From the NCBI GenBank assembly GCA_046539045.1, contig JBKHHU010000196.1:1-6234 (forward strand): 6,234 nucleotides of DNA, read 5' to 3'. Position numbers and translations under genes: made by a program. The notes beneath the pieces are model-generated. The model was not told where the DNA came from, did not search any database, and saw nothing but the letters and a program-made list of their open reading frames with translations. Positions 1-4,958 of the stretch are shown here, one piece after another; positions within the stretch are counted from its first letter, which is position 1, and each line of letters starts with the position of its first letter. Source of the DNA: JBKHHU01 sp046539045 (GTDB taxonomy: Bacteria > Planctomycetota > Phycisphaerae > SM23-33).

Positions 1-45
1 TAAACACAAAAGCGGCGGATCCGCTTTCGTAGCGAATCCGCCGCT
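1..45 (-). terminator. Intrinsic terminator of the ilvD unit
   Basis: A long inverted repeat has arms at 11-25 and 31-45 around a 5-base loop. Read on the minus strand, the 15-base stem is fully paired, with one G-U pair. On the plus strand the same position is a C-A mismatch. Downstream on the minus strand, the complement of 1-10 is T-rich (TTTGTGTTTA). The hairpin lies about 40 bases past the ilvD stop codon. Both the stem and the tail therefore fit a rho-independent terminator acting on leftward transcription only. Confidence 0.88.
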
Positions 46-83
46 GGTATGCTCTCGGGCGCCGGGGCCCTTGTTCCTGTTGA

Positions 84-1964
84 CTACTTCGGGGGCAGCA
101 CCTTGCCCGGCCATTCGAGCACGGCCCCGGTGTCGGCACTGGTGGCCTGTGCGGCGAACCTGCCGAGCGAGCCGTGGGTAATCGGCGCCTTGCGGGGCGT
201 CCATTCCTTGCGGCGCTTCTCCAGTTCTTCTTCGGAGAGGTTCACGTCGAGCGTCGCTTCGTCGCAGTCGATCGTGATCTCGTCACCGTCTTTCAGCAGG
301 GCGATTTCCCCTCCGCCGGCAGCCTCGGGCGAGATGTGCCCGATGCAGAGCCCCGCGGTCCCGCCGGAGAACCGTCCGTCGGTGATCAACGCGACGTCCT
401 TGCCCAGGCCCATGCCCTTGATGTAGCTGGTGGGGGCGAGCATTTCCTGCATGCCCGGACCGCCCCGGGGGCCTTCGTAGCGGATGACCACCACGTGCCC
501 GGGCTCGACCTTGCCTTCCAGAATGCCTTGGCAGGCTGCTTCCTGCGACTCGAAGATGATCGCCTTTCCGGTGAACTTGTGCATGTCCTTGTCCACGCCG
601 GCCAGCTTGACCACCGACCCGCTCCGCGCGATGTTCCCGTACAGCACGACCAGCCCGCCGCGTTTGGTGAAGGCGTTCTCCAGCGGGCGGATGACGTCCT
701 GCGGGTCGATCTCGACGGTGTTCTTCGTGGGCAGGTCTTCCGGCTCGGCCCCGCGGTACATCGCCTTGACCTGCGCGACGTTCCTGCCGGTGGCCTTCCA
801 GCCTTCGGCGTACATCTCCTTGGCCTCATCGCAGATGTCGTCGCTGCGGAGCGACCATTTCTCCAGGTTCTTCATCATGGTCTCACCGGTGACGGTCATA
901 ACGTCGGTGTTGACCAGGTCCTTCTGGTCCCACCACAACTGGCCGATGATCGTGTGGATCCCGCCGGCCTTGTGGCAGTCCTGAATGTGGTAGATCTTGC
1001 CCTCGGGTGTGCTGGAGGGGGCCAGTCGGCAGATGTTCGGCGTCCGCTTGGAGACGTCGTCGATATCCTTCAGGCCGAACTTCACGCCCGCCTCGGTGGC
1101 CATCGCCAGCAGGTGCAGCACGGTATTGGTCGAGCCGCCCATGGCCATGTCCAGGGCGAAGGCGTTCTGGAACGCCTTTTCATTCATGATGTTCCGGGGC
1201 AGGAGCGGGTAATCGGTGGAGTTGTCCTGCTGGTTCCATTCCTTGACCATCGTGACGATGCGCCGGGCGGCCCGTTCGTACATGCCCATGCGGGCAGGGC
1301 TGGTCGCCAGGCACGTGCCGTTTCCGGGCAGGGCCATGCCGATCGCCTCGGACAGGCAGTTCATGCTGTTGGCGGTGAACATGCCGCTGCAGGACCCGCA
1401 GGTCGGGCAGGTGTTGTCTTCGTACTCGGCGAACTCCTCATCGCTCATCTTGCCGATCTTGTTCTGGGCGACCGCGTAGAACTGGTCGATCAGGTCCACG
1501 TCGCGGTCGGCGACGCGTCCGGCTTCCATCGGCCCGCCGGAGGTGAAGATCGTCGGCACGTTGCACCGGATCGAGCCCAGGAACATCCCCGGGATGATCT
1601 TGTCGCAGTTGGGGATGCAGATCAGCCCGTCGAAACAGTGCCCGCGGACCATCGTTTCCACGCTGTCGGCGATGATTTCCCGCGACTGCAGCGAGTATTT
1701 CATGCCCGTATGGCCCATCGCCACCCCGTCGCAGAGGGCGATGGTATTGAAAATGAACGCCGTCCCGCCGGCTTCGACGATCTTTCGCTTGACGAACTCC
1801 GCCACGGCATCGAGATGCACGTGTCCGGGCACGATCTCGCTGAAACTGCAGGCGATGCCGATAAACGGCCGCTTGATCGCCTCGTCGTCGATGCCCGTCG
1901 CTTTCATGAGACTGCGATGCGGGCCTCGTTCCTTTCCGCTTTTGACGTTATCACTGCGCATCAT
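84..1964 (-). CDS. ilvD: Dihydroxy-acid dehydratase IlvD
   Basis: This enzyme dehydrates 2,3-dihydroxyisovalerate and 2,3-dihydroxy-3-methylvalerate to the 2-keto acids in cytoplasmic valine/isoleucine synthesis. The 626-residue protein is full length for the long, E. coli-like branch (616 residues). Visible family motifs are CDG at 78-80, NCDKIIPGM at 119-127 (cluster Cys120, Mg-binding Asp121, and Lys122, which is carbamylated in relatives), CGSCSGM at 189-195 (cluster Cys192), GPRGGPGMQEM at 498-508 and DGRFSGG at 529-535 (probable catalytic Ser533). The position that carries the first cluster cysteine (PCN) in [2Fe-2S] relatives reads PGHVH here (46-50), as in E. coli, so an oxygen-labile [4Fe-4S] cluster is inferred. 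The start is an ATG-ATG pair. The first ATG is chosen because GGAGA (1971-1975) lies 6 bases upstream. The stop is TAG. It lies 32 bases after the DUF1330-like gene, probably in one operon with it. Confidence 0.97.
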   Translation of the reverse strand: MMRSDNVKSGKERGPHRSLMKATGIDDEAIKRPFIGIACSFSEIVPGHVHLDAVAEFVKRKIVEAGGTAFIFNTIALCDGVAMGHTGMKYSLQSREIIADSVETMVRGHCFDGLICIPNCDKIIPGMFLGSIRCNVPTIFTSGGPMEAGRVADRDVDLIDQFYAVAQNKIGKMSDEEFAEYEDNTCPTCGSCSGMFTANSMNCLSEAIGMALPGNGTCLATSPARMGMYERAARRIVTMVKEWNQQDNSTDYPLLPRNIMNEKAFQNAFALDMAMGGSTNTVLHLLAMATEAGVKFGLKDIDDVSKRTPNICRLAPSSTPEGKIYHIQDCHKAGGIHTIIGQLWWDQKDLVNTDVMTVTGETMMKNLEKWSLRSDDICDEAKEMYAEGWKATGRNVAQVKAMYRGAEPEDLPTKNTVEIDPQDVIRPLENAFTKRGGLVVLYGNIARSGSVVKLAGVDKDMHKFTGKAIIFESQEAACQGILEGKVEPGHVVVIRYEGPRGGPGMQEMLAPTSYIKGMGLGKDVALITDGRFSGGTAGLCIGHISPEAAGGGEIALLKDGDEITIDCDEATLDVNLSEEELEKRRKEWTPRKAPITHGSLGRFAAQATSADTGAVLEWPGKVLPPK

Positions 1965-1996
1965 GGCGTTTCTCCATGGTCACTTCGGGACCGTTG

Positions 1997-2341
1997 CTAT
2001 TCTTCGTCGTCGATCGTTTCCAGGTAGTCCACCGCGTGGCCGAGCGTTTCGAAATCCTCCACGCTCGTCAGAACGTAGTTCCTGGTGGAGTTGTCCCGCA
2101 GGGGGCGGATCTCGACAAACTCCGGGTCGTGGGACAGGTCGCGCAAGCGCTTGAGCGACTCATACCCGATCAGGCCGCAAAACTGCTGGGCGCAATCACC
2201 TTTGTGTACCATTCGCGTCAGACCGTAGAGAATGACCTTCGCCCCGTGTCGGTCCAGGATCGGCTGGACGCGACGCAGGTACTCGGCGTAGTTCTTCTCC
2301 TTGCCCGGGACGATATCGAAGAGGTTCAGTACGACGATCAC
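1997..2341 (-). CDS. DUF1330-like dimeric alpha/beta-barrel protein
   Basis: This is a 114-residue cytoplasmic protein of unknown function. The pattern of an N-terminal beta strand (MIVVLNLFDI), an amphipathic helix (about 14-32), a strand (AKVILYG, 34-40), a strand around 52-60, a helix (61-70) and then HDPEF...IRPLRD (71-83) resembles the DUF1330 / ferredoxin-like alpha/beta-barrel fold. This is judged by eye. Members of that fold include small monooxygenases and binding proteins, but no specific activity can be assigned here. The tail is acidic (ETIDDEE). The start is GTG, supported by GGAGAG (2348-2353) 6 bases upstream. No ATG in this frame would keep the first strand. It lies just upstream of ilvD on the same strand with a 32-base gap and no terminator between them, so co-transcription is likely. 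A role linked to branched-chain amino acids would be a guess. Confidence 0.85.
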   Translation of the reverse strand: MIVVLNLFDIVPGKEKNYAEYLRRVQPILDRHGAKVILYGLTRMVHKGDCAQQFCGLIGYESLKRLRDLSHDPEFVEIRPLRDNSTRNYVLTSVEDFETLGHAVDYLETIDDEE

Positions 2342-2371
2342 TCAAGGCTCTCCGTATTGCATTGTGCAGCA

Positions 2372-2443
2372 GGCGGCCGGCTACCGCGCCGGCCGCCGGT
2401 TTCCTTCCGATGGATTCAGACAAAGGTACGGCCGGAAACCGGC
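2372..2443 (-). repeat. Two abutting inverted repeats in the ilvD-unit leader
   Basis: There are two perfect 10-bp inverted repeats. The first has arms 2395-2404 and 2434-2443 (GCCGGTTTCC / GGAAACCGGC). The second has arms 2372-2381 and 2388-2397 (GGCGGCCGGC / GCCGGCCGCC) with a 6-base loop. They share bases 2395-2397, so the full stems cannot quite coexist. They lie 19 bases or more upstream of the ribosome-binding site at 2348-2353, in what would be the 5' leader of the minus-strand mRNA. The strand is inferred from this position, since the repeats are symmetrical. A regulatory role is possible but undemonstrated. Confidence 0.5.
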
Positions 2444-2540
2444 ATTTACAACAGGAATTCTGTATCCACGGGGTCCGGGACTCTGAAGCGGGAGAGAGCA
2501 CAGCTGCCAACATCCCTGTTACCGCAATGAATGTATGGTC

Positions 2541-2568
2541 TGAGCACCGGCCTTCGGTCCGGCGCTCA
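2541..2568. repeat. Inverted repeat with cTTCGg loop
   Basis: Arms 2541-2550 and 2559-2568 (TGAGCACCGG / CCGGCGCTCA) pair with a single A-C mismatch. The loop contains C-TTCG-G in plus-strand sense, the classic extra-stable RNA tetraloop. Read from the minus strand, the mismatch becomes a G-U pair but the loop is not UUCG. No T tract follows on either side, so a terminator is unlikely. It may be a stem of a plus-strand RNA or a mere GC-rich palindrome. Confidence 0.45.
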
Positions 2569-2590
2569 AATTCCCCGGACGCCGTGAGCC

Positions 2591-2606
2591 CGCGACAGGA
2601 GTCGCG
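2591..2606. repeat. Short perfect inverted repeat (6-bp stem)
   Basis: CGCGAC (2591-2596) and GTCGCG (2601-2606) flank a 4-base AGGA loop. The repeat is short and could occur by chance in GC-rich DNA. It is listed because it is one of several stems grouped in this geneless stretch. Confidence 0.35.
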
Positions 2607-2704
2607 CGGTTGATCCGACCAACGGGAGGCGGGTGGCGGAACTCCGGCCGGTTTGTCGCCCCTGCCGGGCTTTGCTCCCGCACACCGATCCGGTTGCAGA
2701 TCGC

Positions 2705-2722
2705 CGGGCAGGAAACTGCCCG
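2705..2722. repeat. Inverted repeat with GAAA tetraloop
   Basis: CGGGCAG (2705-2711) and CTGCCCG (2716-2722) form a perfect 7-bp stem closed by GAAA, a GNRA-type RNA tetraloop, in plus-strand sense. It is the second hairpin in this region whose loop is of a stable RNA class only when read on the plus strand. No T tract follows. Confidence 0.45.
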
Positions 2723-2786
2723 CCCGCGCTCAACAGGAGAGGGCCTGATGGCCGATAGAGCACCTAAGGTCAGCCTGAATTAGTGC

Positions 2787-2815
2787 TTGACAATATGCCC
2801 GCTGTAGGCAAGCTT
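2787..2815 (+). promoter_or_regulatory. Possible sigma-70-type promoter for the lipoprotein unit
   Basis: TTGACA at 2787-2792 is a perfect -35 consensus on the plus strand, about 100 bases upstream of the lipoprotein start. No good -10 box lies at the usual 16-18 base spacing; that position reads AAGCTT at 2810-2815, and the more A/T-rich TTAATC starts at 2814. The call therefore rests on one hexamer plus sensible placement ahead of the first plus-strand gene. Confidence 0.25.
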
Positions 2816-2895
2816 AATCAGGATTCGGGCACTCCGTCCCGTCACGGAAGGTGAGAGGCGGAAATGCCGTCGATTTCTGCGGCAGGGAGGTCGCG

Positions 2896-3366
2896 ATGAA
2901 CGCTAAACGTCTGACGCTGTGGATGGTGTCGGTGGTGCTGCTGGCCGCAGGATGCAACAATACGCCGACGGCAGCGAATTCTCCCGGCGAGATATCGGAG
3001 TTGTCGCGGCAGGCCCGTCCGCCGGTGAGCGATGTGCCGGTTCCGCGCGGTTTCAGCCTCGACGAAAGCCGCTCGCGGTCCTTTGCGTCCGGCGGGTTGC
3101 GATACCTCGACCACCGGTACACCGGCGGTGAGGACAAGTTCGCCGTTGCTCGATTCTTTAAGAAGCAGATGCCGGTCTTCCGATGGGCTCGCGTGACCGA
3201 TATGTTCGTTCAGGGCGATATCATACTGGACTTCGAGAAAGACAGCGAGCGGTGTCGGGTCGTGATCTCCGACGGCGGATGGACCACGTCCACCGTCGTG
3301 AAGATGCAGCTGTGGACGAGCGGCCGGATCGAAGCCCGGTCGACAGTCAGAACAGGTAATCAGTAG
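2896..3366 (+). CDS. Small predicted lipoprotein, function unknown
   Basis: This is a 156-residue protein with a type II signal peptide: basic start (MNAKR), hydrophobic core (about 6-17) and lipobox LAAGC ending at Cys20. After signal peptidase II cleavage, about 137 residues would be anchored by lipid. Asn at +2 favours the outer membrane under E. coli rules. A low-complexity linker (21-45) precedes a compact domain (about 46-142) with segments VPVPRGFSLD, a Tyr/His-rich stretch at 70-76, KFAVARFFKKQMP at 81-93 and a beta-rich end. I recall similar short lipoproteins in planctomycete genomes but know no function. The ATG at 2896 is chosen over an in-frame GTG at 2851 because AGGGAGG (2884-2890) sits 5 bases upstream and the signal peptide starts exactly there. 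The TPR gene follows after 8 bases, implying co-transcription and perhaps translational coupling. Confidence 0.85.
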   Translation: MNAKRLTLWMVSVVLLAAGCNNTPTAANSPGEISELSRQARPPVSDVPVPRGFSLDESRSRSFASGGLRYLDHRYTGGEDKFAVARFFKKQMPVFRWARVTDMFVQGDIILDFEKDSERCRVVISDGGWTTSTVVKMQLWTSGRIEARSTVRTGNQ

Positions 3367-3374
3367 AGTGCAAT

Positions 3375-4121
3375 ATGAAATCCGAAAGACGTCACAAACT
3401 GCAGAAAAACGAACTGTCTGAGGAAATCAACAAGATCAGCCAGTTCATGAAGGTCCACGGCGGGAAAGTCACCGTCGTGGTCCTGATCGCCGCCATCCTC
3501 CTCCTGGTGGTGGTCTATGTTCGAAAAGAACAGAAAGCCCGGGCTGCGAGCCTCAACTGGGACTACAGCCAGAACACGATATGGCGAAGAAGCGCCCCGG
3601 GCGAGGAGTTCATCAGTCAGATGCGGACACTGATCGAACAGACCGACGACGAGCACGTGGCCGCGAATGCAGCCATTCAGTTGGCTCACTACTACATCAT
3701 CCAGAACCGCACCTCAACCGAACTGGACGCCCAGGCCAAGCAGGCCAACGAACAGCAGGCGGTCAAGCTGTACAAGCAGGTGATCGAACGCTTCGGCGAG
3801 CAGAGGGACAAGGTGGCGCTGGCGTATCTTTCCCTGGGGCAGATCGCAGAGAACGACGCTGATTTCAGCAAGGCCCGGAACCACTTCGAGAAGGTCACCT
3901 CCATGACGACGCTGGAGGGGCACGCGGCCTACCAGGCGGCAGAGGCAGGTCTCAGCCGACTCGAGGAGTACGACAAGGAGATCCGCTTCGCGACCACCGC
4001 CCCGGCTCCCGAAACCCAGCCGGCAACGGATGAGGCTGCCGAAACGCAACCGGCGACCGGTACGGCTCCCGCGGACGAAGCAGCCACCACCCAACCGGCA
4101 ACCGAGTCCGTCGAAGACTGA
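3375..4121 (+). CDS. Single-pass membrane TPR protein with TQPAT tail
   Basis: This 248-residue protein has four parts. A short charged, coiled-coil-like N-terminus (1-30) comes first. One membrane helix follows (about 32-49, VVVLIAAILLLVVVYV), flanked by basic residues on both sides. An extracytoplasmic helical domain (about 75-200) has TPR-like pairs, clearest at 129-140 (AVKLYKQVIERF) and 147-173 (VALAYLSLGQIAE, then DFSKARNHFEKV). The Thr/Pro/Ala/Glu-rich tail has TQPAT at 214-218, 224-228 and 239-243. The architecture resembles YfgM-type periplasmic TPR proteins, which act as scaffolds or chaperone partners at the envelope, but this is a similarity of layout only. The ribosome-binding site is weak (GAG near 3363-3366), which fits coupling to the lipoprotein stop 8 bases upstream. 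The tail is probably disordered. The corrinoid gene follows after 70 bases. Confidence 0.88.
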   Translation: MKSERRHKLQKNELSEEINKISQFMKVHGGKVTVVVLIAAILLLVVVYVRKEQKARAASLNWDYSQNTIWRRSAPGEEFISQMRTLIEQTDDEHVAANAAIQLAHYYIIQNRTSTELDAQAKQANEQQAVKLYKQVIERFGEQRDKVALAYLSLGQIAENDADFSKARNHFEKVTSMTTLEGHAAYQAAEAGLSRLEEYDKEIRFATTAPAPETQPATDEAAETQPATGTAPADEAATTQPATESVED

Positions 4122-4191
4122 TCCGCAACCGGAAGAGGTCTCAAAGGCTTTTCTTGCAAGCCTCGACCATAGAAGGACTGGAGAACGCAGT

Positions 4192-4824
4192 ATGGCTGAT
4201 TTGCAGGGCATCGCGGACGCGTTGATCCGCGGGAATCGCAATGGAGTAGTCGAATTGACAGAGCAGGCCCTCAAGGAGGGCGTGTCGCCCAAGGAGGTCC
4301 TTGATCAGGGCCTGGTGGCCGGGATGGACGTTGTCGGGCGACGCTTCAAGAATAACGAAATCTACGTGCCCGAGGTGCTGATCGCTGCTCGAGCGATGAA
4401 GGCGGGGATGGAACTCCTCCAGCCGAAGCTGGTCGAAGCCGGTGTGGAACCGATCGGCACGATCGTTCTGGGTACGGTCAAGGGCGACCTGCACGATATC
4501 GGCAAGAACCTGGTCGGCATGATGCTGACCGGTGGCGGGTTGAGGGTCATCGATGCAGGCACCGACGTCCCGGCGGAGAAGTTCGTCGAGCTGTGCAAGG
4601 AGAACAACGCCAGGATCGTCGCGATGAGTGCTCTGCTGACCACCACCATGCCCCAGATGGCCGAGGTGGTCAAGGCGCTGAAAGATTCCGGTATCGAGGT
4701 GAAAACGATGATCGGCGGCGCTCCGGTGACCCAGAGCTACGCCGACGAGATCGGTGCCGACGGATACTCCGCCGACGCCGCCTCCGCGGTCGATCTGGCG
4801 CGGGAGCTGATCTCCGCGGCCTGA
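4192..4824 (+). CDS. Corrinoid (cobalamin-binding) methyl-carrier protein
   Basis: This is a 210-residue cytoplasmic protein of the MtaC/MtbC/MttC-like corrinoid family, related to the cobalamin module of MetH. Residues 1-85 form the helical cap domain (B12-binding 2 type). Residues 88-210 form the Rossmann-like B12 domain. The base-off/His-on signature is complete: D99-L-H101-D-I-G104 with His101 as lower cobalt ligand, S146-A-L148, and the GG pair at 175-176. Such proteins carry a methyl group on cobalt between two methyltransferases. The substrate cannot be read from this subunit and no methyltransferase lies in the window. The open frame extends upstream to 4030 over the TPR gene's end. 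I take the ATG at 4192 because the family begins there and GGAG (4180-4183) is 8 bases upstream. It is probably the last gene of the lipoprotein-TPR unit, with a strong terminator 22 bases downstream. Confidence 0.95.
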   Translation: MADLQGIADALIRGNRNGVVELTEQALKEGVSPKEVLDQGLVAGMDVVGRRFKNNEIYVPEVLIAARAMKAGMELLQPKLVEAGVEPIGTIVLGTVKGDLHDIGKNLVGMMLTGGGLRVIDAGTDVPAEKFVELCKENNARIVAMSALLTTTMPQMAEVVKALKDSGIEVKTMIGGAPVTQSYADEIGADGYSADAASAVDLARELISAA

Positions 4825-4845
4825 TCGGGCGACGGCAGACTCGCA

Positions 4846-4911
4846 GCACGATCGCCGCTGTCCAACCGGCAGGGAGCCCCCGCCGGCGGACGGCAGCGAT
4901 CGTGCTTTTTT
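4846..4911 (+). terminator. Strong intrinsic terminator after the corrinoid gene
   Basis: The arms at 4846-4863 and 4888-4905 form an 18-position stem with one C-A mismatch and one G-U pair, directly followed by six Ts (4906-4911). The loop can form an inner stem (CCGGC at 4866-4870 with GCCGG at 4882-4886). It lies 22 bases past the corrinoid stop codon and ends 47 bases before the pseudouridine synthase start. The plus-strand T tract marks it as ending the upstream unit and separating the synthase gene from it. Confidence 0.92.
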
Positions 4912-4958
4912 GTCCATAGACGATTGCTTCCGCTTCCGATAGCTGAAGCAGGGAGACC

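Larger units (their letters stand above)
2342..2895. other. Hairpin-rich divergent intergenic region
   Basis: About 550 bases lie between the GTG of the DUF1330-like gene and the ATG of the lipoprotein gene, which diverge from here. No open frame in it looks like a protein. A 65-residue minus frame at 2566-2763 is Arg/Ser-rich, low in complexity and without homology I recognise. The region instead holds several GC-rich perfect or near-perfect inverted repeats: 2372-2397, 2395-2443, 2541-2568, 2591-2606 and 2705-2722. None is followed by a T run on either strand, so they are not simple terminators. It should contain the promoters of both flanking units, but only one good -35-like hexamer is visible (2787-2792). 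It matches no riboswitch or housekeeping RNA that I can recognise. Confidence 0.7.

Noticed and set aside
174..2027. A 617-residue open frame on the plus strand opposite ilvD
   Set aside because: It lies exactly antisense to a well-conserved ilvD. Its product is rich in Asp/Arg/Gly/Val/His as expected from the mirror of GC-biased codons, and it has no recognisable domain.
2196..2513. Possible branched-chain leader peptide ahead of the ilvD unit
   Set aside because: The minus-strand frame starting at 2513 is not rich in Leu, Ile or Val codons and runs far into the DUF1330-like gene, so it does not resemble an attenuator leader peptide.
2566..2763. A 65-residue minus-strand frame in the intergenic region
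   Set aside because: It is Arg/Ser/Gly-rich with no homology I recognise, and it spans the inverted repeats at 2591-2606 and 2705-2722. It looks like chance openness in GC-rich DNA.
2440..2790. Known housekeeping RNA (RNase P RNA, tmRNA, SRP RNA) or a cobalamin riboswitch in the geneless stretch
   Set aside because: I could not find the conserved cores of these RNAs on either strand by eye. A covariance-model search would settle it.
4137..4168. Hairpin between the TPR and corrinoid genes (AGGCTT 4145-4150 with AAGCCT 4158-4163)
   Set aside because: The stem is only 6 bp with an extra 4-bp outer stem across an internal loop, and no T tract follows. It is not a terminator and is too weak to call regulatory.
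4030..4191. Extended start for the corrinoid protein, overlapping the TPR gene
   Set aside because: The extra 54 residues are Pro/Arg-rich out-of-frame translation of the TPR tail. The family starts at the ATG at 4192, which has a ribosome-binding site.
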